Assembly (NCBI RefSeq): GCF_006337085.1 | Contig: NZ_CP040882.1 | Location: 2,170,001 to 2,234,000 of the forward strand | Reading direction: 5' to 3' | DNA: 64,000 nucleotides | Source of the DNA: Sutterella faecalis | GTDB lineage: Bacteria; Pseudomonadota; Gammaproteobacteria; Burkholderiales; Burkholderiaceae_F | In this document: in pieces, positions 1 to 8,256 of the stretch | Numbering within the stretch: position 1 is the stretch's first letter | Layout of the letters: every line of letters starts with the position of its first letter | Notes under the pieces: generated by a model | Told to the model about the DNA's origin: nothing | The model's input: only the letters and a program-made list of their open reading frames with translations | Databases searched by the model: none | Position numbers and translations under genes: made by a program

Positions 1-88
1 CCTCCGGCCGCACAGGCACGTCGAGTACAAAAAGGCTTCGCATAAACCTGGATTTTCAGGTTGAAGCGGGGCGGCGAGGTTTATATTC

Positions 89-400
89 ATGTACGCGATC
101 ATCAAGACCGGCGGTAAGCAGTACCGCGTCAGCGTCGGCGATTCCGTTCAGGTCGAGCTTCTCGGCCAGGACGCCGGCTCCCAGGTTACCTTCACCGAAG
201 TTCTCGCTGTTTCCGGCGAGGACGGCCTCAAGGTTGGCAAGCCCGTTGTTGAGGGCGCCACTGTTACGGGCACCATCACCAAGCTCGGCCGTACCGACAA
301 GGTTCGCATCTTCAAGTTCCGCCGTCGTAAGCACTCCATGAAGTCGGGCGGTCATCGCCAGCACTTCGCTGAAGTTCGCATCGACGCGATCAATGCTTGA
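89..400 (+). CDS. rplU: 50S ribosomal protein bL21
   Basis: Structural protein of the large ribosomal subunit that binds 23S rRNA. The 103-residue product is full length for the family. It opens with the typical MYAIIKTGGKQYRV and carries the basic C-terminal motif KFRRRKHSMKSGGHRQ. The ATG lies about 9 bases after a GAGGT Shine-Dalgarno-like stretch. It is followed by rpmA after 34 bases, the conserved bacterial pair, and upstream of obgE and proB as in other betaproteobacteria. The 88 bases before it hold nothing else that I recognise. Confidence 0.98.
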   Translation: MYAIIKTGGKQYRVSVGDSVQVELLGQDAGSQVTFTEVLAVSGEDGLKVGKPVVEGATVTGTITKLGRTDKVRIFKFRRRKHSMKSGGHRQHFAEVRIDAINA

Positions 401-434
401 TTGGTTCTTAATTCCTCTCTTTGAGTAAAAGAAA

Positions 435-698
435 ATGGCACATAAGAAAGGCGGCGGCTCTACCCGCAACGGTCGTGATTCCAAGGCGAAGCGCCTTGGC
501 GTGAAGGTTTTCGGCAATGCGGCCATCAACGCCGGCGGCATCATCGTCCGTCAGCGCGGCACGCAGTTCCATGCTGGCGACAACGTCGGCACGGGCAAGG
601 ACTACACCCTCTACGCGCTTGTCGACGGCGTCGTCAAGTTCGAAGTGAAGGGTGCGTTCCATCGCCACTACGTTCACGTCGAACCGACGGCCCTCTGA
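435..698 (+). CDS. rpmA: 50S ribosomal protein bL27
   Basis: Large-subunit ribosomal protein near the peptidyl-transferase centre. The 87-residue sequence begins MAHKKGGGSTRNGRDSKAKR, the universal start of bL27 in proteobacteria. There is no N-terminal cleavage extension like that of Firmicutes L27. It is co-transcribed with rplU and followed 83 bases later by a clear terminator, so rplU-rpmA forms a two-gene transcription unit. Confidence 0.98.
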   Translation: MAHKKGGGSTRNGRDSKAKRLGVKVFGNAAINAGGIIVRQRGTQFHAGDNVGTGKDYTLYALVDGVVKFEVKGAFHRHYVHVEPTAL

Positions 699-780
699 TC
701 TCCTCTACATTTGAGATCAGCCGGCCGGACGAAAGCGGACTTCTGCTCCTTCTGAAGCGGAGGTCCGTTCCGGATCGAAA

Positions 781-814
781 AAAAGCCCAGTGCGGATCTC
801 CCGGCTGGGCTTTT
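781..814 (+). terminator. Rho-independent terminator of rplU-rpmA
   Basis: A-run plus GCCCAG (781-790) pairs with CTGGGC plus a T-run (805-814) around a 14-base loop. A second hairpin lies just upstream (736-767, CGGACTTC against GAGGTCCG with one G-T pair). The terminator ends before the chosen obgE start, which argues against the upstream in-frame ATG at 813. Confidence 0.85.
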
Positions 815-869
815 GCGTTATAAGCACTCTCATCTTTTTTATTCCCCGACATTTTTATCGAGGCCTATT

Positions 870-1961
870 GTGAAATTCGTCGACGAAGCCAGAATCGAGG
901 TTCAGGGCGGCAAGGGCGGCAACGGCGCCGCGAGCTTCCGCCGCGAGAAGTTCATTCCGAAGGGCGGCCCTGACGGCGGCGACGGCGGCCGCGGCGGCTC
1001 CGTGTGGGCCGAGGCTGACCGCAACATCAATACGCTCGTCGACTATCAGTACACGAGAAAGTTCTTCGCTCCCGCGGGCGAAAACGGACGCGGCGCAGAC
1101 TGCTACGGCGCGGGCGGGAAGGACATTGTCCTGCGCATGCCGGTGGGCACGATCATCCGCGACACGGATACGGGTGAAACGGTCGCCGACCTTGCCGAGC
1201 ACGGCGCTCGCGCGCTTCTTGCCGCAGGCGGCAAGGGCGGTCTCGGAAACCTTCACTTCAAGAGCTCCGTCAATCGCGCTCCGCGCCAGTTCACGCCGGG
1301 CGAACCCGGTCAGTACCGCTCGCTCGAGCTTGAGCTCAAGGTGCTCGCCGACGTGGGCCTTCTCGGGATGCCGAATGCCGGCAAGTCCACCCTCATTTCG
1401 GCGGTTTCCAATGCCCGTCCGAAGATTGCGGACTATCCCTTTACGACGCTCCATCCGCACCTCGGCGTGGTGCGCGTGGGTCCTGAGCAGAGCTTCGTCC
1501 TTGCCGACGTTCCCGGCCTCATCGAGGGCGCTGCGGAAGGCGCCGGCCTCGGACACCTCTTCCTGCGTCATCTTTCGCGCACGAAGGTGCTTCTGCATGT
1601 GATCGATGCCTGCCCGATCGACGAGTCGGTCGATCCCTTCGAGCAGGCGCACGCGCTGGTGGGAGAACTCGAAAAGTACGATCCGGAACTCGCCGCCAAG
1701 CCCCGCTGGGTGGTCCTCAACAAGATGGACCTCGTCCCCGAAGAGGAGCGCGAAGGGTTGATCCGGAAGTTCCGCGACGCCTTCGCCCGCGAGCATGAGC
1801 CGGTTTTTGCCGTTTCCGCGGCCACCCGCGAGGGTCTCCCGGAGCTGGTCAACAAGCTCGCTCAGAAAATTGACGAGGACCGTCGCGCCGAGCAGCAGTT
1901 CCTTGACGACGAGCGCTTCGACGAAGCGCGCAATACGCCTTTTGATCCGGCTGCCGACTAA
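870..1961 (+). CDS. obgE: GTPase Obg (ribosome assembly, stress control)
   Basis: Essential GTPase associated with 50S assembly. The product is 363 aa. The N-terminal glycine-rich Obg fold covers about residues 1-158. The G domain has the P-loop GMPNAGKS near 165, switch region PFTTL, DVPGL (G3), NKMD (G4) and SAA (G5). An acidic C-terminal tail follows. The GTG start at 870 is preferred over an in-frame ATG at 813: it gives the family N-terminus (M/V)KFVDEARIEVQGG, has a GAGG 7 bases upstream, and starts after the rpmA terminator. The rplU-rpmA-obgE order is conserved. Confidence 0.97.
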   Translation: MKFVDEARIEVQGGKGGNGAASFRREKFIPKGGPDGGDGGRGGSVWAEADRNINTLVDYQYTRKFFAPAGENGRGADCYGAGGKDIVLRMPVGTIIRDTDTGETVADLAEHGARALLAAGGKGGLGNLHFKSSVNRAPRQFTPGEPGQYRSLELELKVLADVGLLGMPNAGKSTLISAVSNARPKIADYPFTTLHPHLGVVRVGPEQSFVLADVPGLIEGAAEGAGLGHLFLRHLSRTKVLLHVIDACPIDESVDPFEQAHALVGELEKYDPELAAKPRWVVLNKMDLVPEEEREGLIRKFRDAFAREHEPVFAVSAATREGLPELVNKLAQKIDEDRRAEQQFLDDERFDEARNTPFDPAAD

Positions 1962-1990
1962 CGACGCCTTACGAGGTCTTCTTTCTCCCG

Positions 1991-2026
1991 GGCGGCGCTT
2001 TTCTCCGGAAGCTTTCGCCGCCCGAT
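1991..2026. other. Inverted repeat between obgE and proB
   Basis: CGGGCGGCG (1991-1999) pairs perfectly with CGCCGCCCG (2018-2026), a 9-bp stem in the 83-base gap before proB. No T-run follows, so it is not a classical terminator. It could be an attenuating or mRNA-stabilising structure. Confidence 0.4.
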
Positions 2027-2044
2027 TCCTTCGAAGGTCGCAAC

Positions 2045-3163
2045 ATGACTTCACTCTTAGAGAATGCCCGCCGCATCGTCGTAAAGGTCGGCAGCGCGCT
2101 CGTCACCAACGAGGGGCGGGGCGTTGACATCAGGGCGATCGAGCGCTGGGCGCATCAGATCGCTGAGCTGCGCGCCATGGGGCGCGAAGTGGTGCTCGTG
2201 AGTTCCGGCGCCATTGCGGAAGGCATGAAGCGCCTCGGGTGGACCACGCGGCCCTCGCGCGTCTGCGAGCTTCAGGCGGCCGCCGCAGTGGGCCAGATGG
2301 GGCTCGTGCAGGCCTATGAGGAGCATTTTGCTGCCCACGGCATCGGTACGGCTCAGATTCTGCTCACGCACGCCAACCTTGCCGACCGCGAGCAGTACCT
2401 CAATGCGCGCATGACACTGATTGAACTTCTTTCGCTCGGGATCGTTCCCGTCATCAACGAGAACGACACCGTGGTGACGGAAGAAATCAAGGTGGGCGAC
2501 AACGACACGCTGGGCGCACTCGTCACGAACCTGGTGGAAGCCGATGTGCTCGTGATCCTCACGGATCAGCGGGGACTTTATACGGCCGATCCCCGCTCGA
2601 ATCCGGATGCGGAATTCGTCTCTGAAGCCGCCGCCGGCGACCCGAAGCTCGAGAAAATGGCCGGGGGTGCTGCGAGCCAGCTCTCAAAGGGCGGCATGAT
2701 CACGAAGATTCTTGCCGCAAAGCGCGCCGCGCGCTCCGGCGCCGGCACCATCATCGCTTCGGGCCGGGAGGAAGACGTTCTGGTTCGACTTGCCAAAGGC
2801 GAGTCGATCGGCACGCACCTGAAGCCCGCTTCATCGGTGCTTCACGCGAGAAAGCAGTGGATTGCGGATCATCTGCGCTCCGCCGGGCGGCTCGTGCTGG
2901 ATCCGGGCGCCGTGCGTGCGCTTCGCGAAAGCCACACGTCGCTCCTCCCCGTCGGCGTCAAGGCCGTTGAAGGCGACTTCGTGAGAGGCGAGATGGTGGT
3001 CTGCGTCGACGAGGAAGGCCGTGAAGTCGCCCGCGGGCTCGTGAGCTACGCGAGCGATGATGCCCGCCGGATCTGCCGTGCGCACACGGAGGACATCAGC
3101 CGCATTCTCGGCGCCTGCGATGCGCCCGAGATGATCCATCGCGACAATCTTGTCGTTCTCTGA
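2045..3163 (+). CDS. proB: Glutamate 5-kinase
   Basis: Catalyses ATP-dependent phosphorylation of L-glutamate, the first committed step of proline synthesis, in the cytoplasm. The 372-aa protein has the amino-acid kinase domain first (IVVKVGSALVTNEGRG; VSSGAIAEGMKRLGW; INENDTV; GDNDTLGALV) and a C-terminal PUA domain from about residue 275 (RLVLDPGAVRAL onward). Length is normal for the PUA-containing form. It follows obgE in the same direction, a common betaproteobacterial arrangement. No proA is present in the window. Confidence 0.97.
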   Translation: MTSLLENARRIVVKVGSALVTNEGRGVDIRAIERWAHQIAELRAMGREVVLVSSGAIAEGMKRLGWTTRPSRVCELQAAAAVGQMGLVQAYEEHFAAHGIGTAQILLTHANLADREQYLNARMTLIELLSLGIVPVINENDTVVTEEIKVGDNDTLGALVTNLVEADVLVILTDQRGLYTADPRSNPDAEFVSEAAAGDPKLEKMAGGAASQLSKGGMITKILAAKRAARSGAGTIIASGREEDVLVRLAKGESIGTHLKPASSVLHARKQWIADHLRSAGRLVLDPGAVRALRESHTSLLPVGVKAVEGDFVRGEMVVCVDEEGREVARGLVSYASDDARRICRAHTEDISRILGACDAPEMIHRDNLVVL

Positions 3164-3188
3164 ATTTAAAATATCTCCCGCTTTTTTC

Positions 3189-3229
3189 GCCGCTTTCGTG
3201 CTTGTGCCTTCATCGCAGACGAAAGCGGC
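3189..3229 (+). terminator. Hairpin after proB
   Basis: GCCGCTTTCGT (3189-3199) and ACGAAAGCGGC (3219-3229) form an 11-bp perfect stem 25 bases after proB. The T-run precedes rather than follows the stem on this strand, so termination is uncertain. Confidence 0.4.
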
Positions 3230-3311
3230 TTCAACACTCCAAAAGGCTTTCCTGGAGCACCAGAAGGCATAAGCGCCTTCAGGCTTCCGGAGAAAGCCGG
3301 AATTGAATCCT

Positions 3312-5057
3312 ATGCGAGCCCGTTCATTCTTTATTTCGACTCTCAAAGAAGCCCCCGCTGATGCCGACGTCATCAGCCAGCAGTACATGATCCGCTCCGG
3401 CATGATCAAGAAGCTTGCCGCGGGCGTCTATACCTACATGCCCCTCGGTCTTCGCGTGATCCGCAAGATCGAGAAAATCATCCGCGAGGAAATGGTTCGC
3501 GCGGGGTCGATTGAGCTCCTGATGCCGATGGTTCAGCCGGCGGAACTCTGGCAGGAAACCGGCCGCTGGGAAAAGTACGGTCCTGAGCTTCTGCGCATCA
3601 AGGACCGCCACATGCGCGACTTCGTGATCCAGCCGACTTCCGAAGAGGTCATTACGGATGTGGCGCGTCAGGAAATCAAGAGTTGGCGCCAGCTTCCCGT
3701 CAACTTCTTCCACATTCAGACGAAGTTCCGCGACGAGCGCCGTCCGCGCTTCGGCGTGATGCGCGGCCGCGAATTCACGATGAAGGACGCGTACTCGTTC
3801 GACCGTGATGAGGAAGGCGCCGGGAAGTCCTACGACAAGATGTACGAGGCTTATCAGCGCATCTTCAACCGCATCGGCCTCGTCTTCCGCGCCGTGCGCG
3901 CCGACACGGGCTCGATCGGCGGCTCCCGCTCGCACGAGTTCCAGGTGATCGCGAACGCGGGCGAAGACGTCATCGCCTACTGCCCGGATTCCGATTACGC
4001 CGCCAATATCGAGCTCGCGGAAGCTTCTTCCATGCTCCCGGGCCGTGCGGAACCGAAAGAAAAGATGGAAAAGCGCGCGACGCCGGGCCAGGAAAAGTGC
4101 GAGCTCGTGACGGAGTATCTCGGCATCCCGTTCCTCTCCTCGATCAAGAGCGTCGTGCTTGCCGCCGACCGCACGAACGAAAAGGGAGAGCCGCTCCCGG
4201 CGAAGATCGTGCTCGTGCTCCTGCGCGCCGACCATGAACTCAACGAAGTGAAGGCGGGCCATATTCCTGAACTGAAGGAAGGCTTCCGCTTTGCGACCGA
4301 AGAGGAAATTCTCGCCGCCTTCGGCTCGAAGCCGGGCTACCTCGGCCCCATCGGCCTCAAGGGCGACGTGGCGGTCTATGCCGACAAGACGGCCGCCGAC
4401 ATGAGCGACTTCTGCTGCGGCGCGAACGAAGAGGGCTACCACTACACGGGCGTCAACTTCGGGCGCGATCTCCCTGAACCCACGGTGATGGATCTGCGCA
4501 ACGTCGTCGAAGGCGACAAGTCCCCCGACGGCAAGGGCGTGCTCCGTCTGCAGCGCGGCATTGAAGTGGGCCACGTCTTCTTCCTCGGCACCCGCTATTC
4601 GGCCCCGATGCAGGCCAACTTCCTTGACGAAAACGGCAAGCCTCAGCCCATGCAGATGGGCTGCTACGGCATCGGCGTCACCCGCGTGGCGGGTGCGGCG
4701 ATCGAGCAACGTCACGACGATAAGGGCATCATGTGGCCCGACGCCATTGCGCCCTTTGAAGTGGTGATCTGCCCGATGAACTATGCAAAGAGCGAAGCCG
4801 TCCGCGCCGCGGCCGACAAGCTCTATGAAGAACTTCTCGCAAAGGGCGTCGACGTGATCCTCGACGACCGCGACATGCGCCCGGGCGTGATGTTTGCCGA
4901 GTGGGAGCTGATCGGCGTGCCGCATCGCGTCGTGATCGGCGACCGCGGCCTCAAGACGGGTGAAGTCGAATATGCCGACCGCACGAACCTCGCCGAAAAG
5001 ACGATGGTGAAGGTTGAGGAAGCGGCTGAATTCGTCGCCTCCCGCGTCGCGCGCTAA
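3312..5057 (+). CDS. proS: Prolyl-tRNA synthetase (bacterial type)
   Basis: Charges tRNA-Pro with proline. The 581-aa product is the long bacterial form with the YbaK-like editing insertion between the class II motifs. It has the expected N-terminus (SFFISTLKEAPADADVIS), motif 2 (FRDERRPRFGVMRGREF), motif 3 (GCYGIGVTR) and an anticodon-binding C-terminus (VDVILDDRDMRPGVMFAEWE). ATG 3312 is chosen because it matches the family N-terminus. A TTG three codons upstream (3303) has a better-spaced GGAG and cannot be excluded. Confidence 0.97.
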   Translation: MRARSFFISTLKEAPADADVISQQYMIRSGMIKKLAAGVYTYMPLGLRVIRKIEKIIREEMVRAGSIELLMPMVQPAELWQETGRWEKYGPELLRIKDRHMRDFVIQPTSEEVITDVARQEIKSWRQLPVNFFHIQTKFRDERRPRFGVMRGREFTMKDAYSFDRDEEGAGKSYDKMYEAYQRIFNRIGLVFRAVRADTGSIGGSRSHEFQVIANAGEDVIAYCPDSDYAANIELAEASSMLPGRAEPKEKMEKRATPGQEKCELVTEYLGIPFLSSIKSVVLAADRTNEKGEPLPAKIVLVLLRADHELNEVKAGHIPELKEGFRFATEEEILAAFGSKPGYLGPIGLKGDVAVYADKTAADMSDFCCGANEEGYHYTGVNFGRDLPEPTVMDLRNVVEGDKSPDGKGVLRLQRGIEVGHVFFLGTRYSAPMQANFLDENGKPQPMQMGCYGIGVTRVAGAAIEQRHDDKGIMWPDAIAPFEVVICPMNYAKSEAVRAAADKLYEELLAKGVDVILDDRDMRPGVMFAEWELIGVPHRVVIGDRGLKTGEVEYADRTNLAEKTMVKVEEAAEFVASRVAR

Positions 5058-5064
5058 GCGAAAA

Positions 5065-5087
5065 GCACTCCCTCGAGAGGGGAGTGC
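5065..5087. terminator. Hairpin after proS
   Basis: GCACTCCC and GGGGAGTGC form a compact stem 7 bases after the proS stop. A T-run follows only in the minus orientation, so on the plus strand it is a weak terminator. The original downstream sequence may have been altered by the nearby IS insertion. Confidence 0.4.
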
Positions 5088-5153
5088 CTGAGGCTTCTCA
5101 ACCAAAAAATCGTGATGAGTAAAGGGCTTCCTCACCCTCTATCATGAAAGATG

Positions 5154-5175
5154 AGGAAGCCCTCGGCGCGCGACC
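5154..5175 (+). repeat. Left inverted repeat of the IS110-family element
   Basis: 22 bases that are the exact reverse complement of 6839-6860. It also pairs with 5123-5134 (AGGGCTTCCTCA against TGAGGAAGCCCT), so the left end can fold into a strong hairpin. Confidence 0.85.
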
Positions 5176-5225
5176 TGTCTGCGTACGTTTTTTTGGTAAC
5201 GTTTCTGACGCTTGCCGTCAAAAAA

Positions 5226-5253
5226 TTGCAGCGGAACTTTCGCACCCTATATT
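5226..5253 (+). promoter_or_regulatory. Candidate sigma-70 promoter in the IS left end
   Basis: TTGCAG (5226-5231), a 16-base spacer and TATATT (5248-5253) would start a transcript near 5260, about 140 bases before the transposase ATG. It is judged by eye only. Confidence 0.4.
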
Positions 5254-5259
5254 GCTCTG

Positions 5260-5400
5260 TTCGCTGGCTTGAACGCTGGTGACTAGGCGTGTGGAAAAAT
5301 GAGCGTAGCTTCCGGGTGGTTGCTGCGTCTACCTGTTTCTCCAACATCTTCGTGGTTGCCAGGGCTTCCTCGAACCCCAATCATTTCTTAATGGAGGGGC
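5260..5400 (+). ncRNA. Candidate bridge (seek) RNA region of the IS110-family element
   Basis: IS110-type recombinases are known to use an element-encoded guide RNA from a non-coding end. This stretch between the candidate promoter and the transposase has no convincing reading frame. It contains AGGGCTTCCTC (5361-5371), which matches the element's outer flank at 5123-5133, and AGCGTAGCTTC (5302-5312), which recurs just after the transposase gene (6768-6778). Such matches are what a guide loop would show, but the fold and the guides are not proven. The alternative location is the right end, 6770-6838, as in IS1111-type elements. Confidence 0.35.
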
Positions 5401-5401
5401 T

Positions 5402-6769
5402 ATGAGTAAGTCTAACCGTACCGATACGCCATTGCGAGCTGCCCGTGCGCAGATCAGTAATCCCGAAATTACTGTTCACGCGATGTACCGCTCGGCAATA
5501 GGCATTGACGTTCATCTCAACCTACTCGTCTGCTGCCATCAGAAGCAGGTTGCAGGTCATCGTGAACAATCTGAGAGCCGGGATTTCAATACCGACCGCG
5601 CAAGCATCGATGCTTTCGCCGCCTGGTGCCGTGAATGCAATCCCGACATCATCCTTATGGAATCAACCGGGTCATTGTGGCAGAGCCCGTACGAAGCCCT
5701 CGAGAGAGCCGGCTTCACTTCTGAGCAGCTGGCTCTGATCAATGCCCGCGACGCCAAAGCGGCAGCCGGCCGCAAAACGGACCGCAAGGACGCATCACGT
5801 CTGGCGTCTCTTGCCCGAACGGGAAACTTCAAAAAATCCTTCGTGCCGGAGAAGGCCTTTCGTCTGCAGCGCGTCATTTCACGTGATCTGCAGAAGAACA
5901 GGAATGACATTTCCCGAACTTCCAATCGTTTCGGCAAGTCTCTGAATCTCACCGGATGCCGGCCTACAACGGTATTCAGCGACATCCGCGGAGGCAAAGC
6001 TGCCAGCCTCATCCTGATGGCCAAGCTCAGAGATGATCCGCACTTGTTTGATGTCATCAAGCAAAACAGCCGCCGGCTGCGGGCAAGCCCTGAGCAGATC
6101 ATGCAGGCGCTCAACTTCGAAATCGAGCCGATGATGAAGGAGCAGATTCTGGCGCTCCGGAAAAAGATCGATCAGCTCGAGGAGTACGACCGAAGCACTT
6201 TCGAAAGGCTCCGCCAGCTGCAGGCTCCCTACGAGAAGGACATCCAGCTGCTCATTACCATAACGGGGATTCAGGAACGCTCGGCCCGCATGATTTACGC
6301 CGAACTCTGTGCGGATTTGAAGGACCACTTCCCCACGTCAGAGCAGTTTACTTCCTGGCTCGGCATTTGCCCGGGGGACAACACATCTGCCGGCAAACAG
6401 AAAAGTGGAAAATGCCCGAAAGGGAACAAACACCTGAGGCGCACGCTGATTGAAGCCGCCAGAGGACTTGTGGTCGGCGGTACCGCTGCGCTGAAGGAAA
6501 AATTCCAGGTGCTCAAGATGCGGCGCGGCTACAGGCGTGCCATGGTCGCCTTCGCACACCTGCTCGCACGCATCATTTATTCCGTTCTCACTCATCAGAA
6601 AGGCTTTGAGCCTTACCAGTCAACGGCGTTTCGGGACACCTTGATGGAACGAGCAAAGAACGGCGTAAAGCAGTTGCTGAAACTCAAAGGAACGAAATAC
6701 GTGATCGCTGACGGCCTGGTTGTGGAGACGAAAACGGGTGCGATCCTAGGCGCAGTCGTCAGCAGTTAG
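5402..6769 (+). CDS. IS110-family transposase (DEDD recombinase)
   Basis: The 455-aa recombinase moves the element. The N-terminal RuvC-like DEDD domain is seen as GIDVH (Asp near residue 36), LMEST, and TDRKDASRLASLA. A coiled-coil linker spans about residues 215-265. The C-terminal Transposase_20 domain contains SWLGICPGDNTSAGKQKSGK, with the serine nucleophile expected in the SAGK stretch, followed by NKHLRRTLIEAA. The reading frame is intact, so the element may be active. A strong GGAGGGG lies 5 bases before the ATG. About 30 residues precede the usual family start and lack a recognisable motif. Confidence 0.93.
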   Translation: MSKSNRTDTPLRAARAQISNPEITVHAMYRSAIGIDVHLNLLVCCHQKQVAGHREQSESRDFNTDRASIDAFAAWCRECNPDIILMESTGSLWQSPYEALERAGFTSEQLALINARDAKAAAGRKTDRKDASRLASLARTGNFKKSFVPEKAFRLQRVISRDLQKNRNDISRTSNRFGKSLNLTGCRPTTVFSDIRGGKAASLILMAKLRDDPHLFDVIKQNSRRLRASPEQIMQALNFEIEPMMKEQILALRKKIDQLEEYDRSTFERLRQLQAPYEKDIQLLITITGIQERSARMIYAELCADLKDHFPTSEQFTSWLGICPGDNTSAGKQKSGKCPKGNKHLRRTLIEAARGLVVGGTAALKEKFQVLKMRRGYRRAMVAFAHLLARIIYSVLTHQKGFEPYQSTAFRDTLMERAKNGVKQLLKLKGTKYVIADGLVVETKTGAILGAVVSS

Positions 6770-6838
6770 CGTAGCTTCAGCAGCCTGAGAAGCAGCAGAT
6801 ACCATGCTGGACGTTCTTGTGAGAACGCCCGCAGGGAA

Positions 6839-6860
6839 GGTCGCGCGCCGAGGGCTTCCT
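6839..6860 (-). repeat. Right inverted repeat of the IS110-family element
   Basis: Perfect inverted copy of 5154-5175. The 69 bases between the transposase stop and this repeat contain a small hairpin (CGTTCT/AGAACG near 6812-6826) and no gene. Confidence 0.85.
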
Positions 6861-6877
6861 ATCTTTCGTGGAAAAAT

Positions 6878-6917
6878 CGCCCGGATCGGCAGCCGCTGCC
6901 GTTCCGGGCGTATTTTT
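6878..6917. terminator. Bidirectional terminator between the IS/proS and tolA
   Basis: CGCCCGGATCGGCAG pairs with CTGCCGTTCCGGGCG (6878-6910), with a T-run on both sides: six T on the plus strand at 6913-6918 and five T on the minus strand from 6877 downward. It can end transcripts from proS or the IS as well as the converging ybgC-tolQRA operon. Confidence 0.85.
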
Positions 6918-6955
6918 TGGTGCGGACAAGTTTTTTCAAGCGCGCCGGAGCGTGC

Positions 6956-8245
6956 TTATTGCTTGTCTTCAACCGGGTCGAAGCTGAGCGAAATCTCGCG
7001 CGGCATGTCTTCGCCCGCGCCGGGGCGCGGCAATGGATTGCAGCGGCGGATCGCACGGGCAACGGCGGCGTCGTAAGCCGGCCACCCGGAGGGCGTCACG
7101 AGCTTCGGCGTCCCCACCTGCTCGCCGGTCGGGAGAAGCTGGAGGCTGTAGACCGCACGATACTGCCCGGGCCGGGTGGTCGAGGGCACGTCGATCGTGA
7201 TGTTCGGACGAATGCAGCTGCGGACCTGATTGGACCAGGTGGCGAGCGCCGAGCCCGTCAGCGACCGGCGGAAATTCCGGCGGTCACCCGTCGTCGTGCC
7301 GGAGCGCTGGGCGTTCGGATCGACCTTGGCCGAAAGACGCGCAAGCTCCTGCTCGCGGAAGCGCTGCGCAACGCGGCGGCGCTCCTCGGCTTCCTCGCGG
7401 GCCTTCTTTTCGGCCGCCGCTTTCCTCGCGGCTTCCTCGGCCTGGCGCTTTTCCTCAGCAACGCGAAGCTCTTCGGCGATGCGGCGGGCTTCCGCTTCAG
7501 CGGCCTCTCGTTTCTCCTCGGCGATGCGGGCTTCCTCAACCTTACGCTGCTCCTCGGCAATCCGGGCTTCCTCGGCACGGCGCGCTTCCTCGGCCTTCTT
7601 CGCTTCCTCTGCCTTGCGGGCGGCTTCAGCGAGGCGCTCCTGAGCGAGACGCTCTTCTTCGAGGCGCCTTTCTTCCTCTAAGGCGCGACGGCGTTCGGCT
7701 TCAATCGCCTCCTGACGCATGCGCTCGATTTCCTCGGCGCGTGCGCGCTCCTGAGCAATGCGCTCTTCCTCGGCTCTGCGGGCTTCCATTTCCTCGCGGG
7801 CCTGACGCGCGATCGCTTCCTCTTCAAGGCGCTCTGCTTCGCGGGCTTCCTGGGCGGCAAGCTCCTCAGGCGTCGGGCCGGCAGGTTCCGGGGGCGGAGC
7901 GGGTTCGGGCTCGGGTTCCGGCTTCGGTTCAGGCTGGTGTTCTGGTTCCGGTTCGGGTTCGGGTTCCGCGGCCTTCTTTTCCGGTGCGTCCGCTTCGTCG
8001 CGCCCCGTTTCCTCGGGGAGCTTCTCGGCAACGCCCGACGGGTCGTTTCCGCCCGACACATCCTCGGGCGCCCAGAGTTCGGCATAAACCGTCTCGGGGG
8101 CAGTATTCCACTGGAACACGGTGAAGAGGCCCGCAAAGAGAGCGCCATGAACCGCTACAGAGAGAATGGCGGCGGGGAAGCTGTCCCGCCGGTCTTCCCG
8201 GCGGAAGCGCTCGCGCGTGATCTCTTCTTCAGTGAGCTTGATCAT
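6956..8245 (-). CDS. tolA: TolA envelope protein (TonB-like energy transducer)
   Basis: Inner-membrane protein that spans the periplasm and couples TolQR to outer-membrane partners during envelope constriction. The product is 429 aa. It has a short cytoplasmic N-terminus, one membrane helix at about 24-44 (AAILSVAVHGALFAGLF) and a Glu-Pro repeat region at about 93-122. A long Ala/Glu/Arg-rich helical domain runs to about 315. The C-terminal domain III contains LATWSNQVRSCIRPN and AVARAIRRCNPLP. It is the last gene of ybgC-tolQ-tolR-tolA and is directly followed by a terminator. The usual tolB-pal are not here. Confidence 0.92.
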   Translation of the reverse strand: MIKLTEEEITRERFRREDRRDSFPAAILSVAVHGALFAGLFTVFQWNTAPETVYAELWAPEDVSGGNDPSGVAEKLPEETGRDEADAPEKKAAEPEPEPEPEHQPEPKPEPEPEPAPPPEPAGPTPEELAAQEAREAERLEEEAIARQAREEMEARRAEEERIAQERARAEEIERMRQEAIEAERRRALEEERRLEEERLAQERLAEAARKAEEAKKAEEARRAEEARIAEEQRKVEEARIAEEKREAAEAEARRIAEELRVAEEKRQAEEAARKAAAEKKAREEAEERRRVAQRFREQELARLSAKVDPNAQRSGTTTGDRRNFRRSLTGSALATWSNQVRSCIRPNITIDVPSTTRPGQYRAVYSLQLLPTGEQVGTPKLVTPSGWPAYDAAVARAIRRCNPLPRPGAGEDMPREISLSFDPVEDKQ

Positions 8246-8256
8246 GGGGCGCGCTC

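Larger units (their letters stand above)
5144..6869 (+). mobile_element. IS110-family insertion sequence (IS1111-like inverted repeats)
   Basis: A single transposase gene is flanked by a 22-bp perfect inverted repeat (5154-5175 and 6839-6860). With one gap the similarity extends outward to about 5144 and 6869. The perfect terminal repeats resemble the IS1111 subgroup. The 5' non-coding end is long (about 226 bases) and the 3' end short (about 70 bases), which is the arrangement of the IS110 subgroup. Exact ends are not certain because IS110 elements leave little or no target duplication. The motif AGGGCTTCCT occurs at 5123, 5361 and 6851 and inverted at 5154. The element sits between proS and the shared proS/tolA terminator. 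Confidence 0.85.

Noticed and set aside
3324..5135. A 603-codon open frame antisense to proS
   Set aside because: It is a shadow of the GC-rich proS codon pattern: no ribosome site, His/Arg/Val-rich composition typical of antisense frames, and proS is unmistakable on the other strand.
5132..5380. An 82-codon minus-strand frame in the IS left end
   Set aside because: It spans the inverted repeat and the likely leader RNA, has no ribosome site and no IS110 accessory protein is known there.
7860..7980. Glu-Pro coding repeat as a possible phase-variable or satellite repeat
   Set aside because: The codons vary between repeats and the stretch is a normal periplasm-spanning linker of TolA; the frame is intact.
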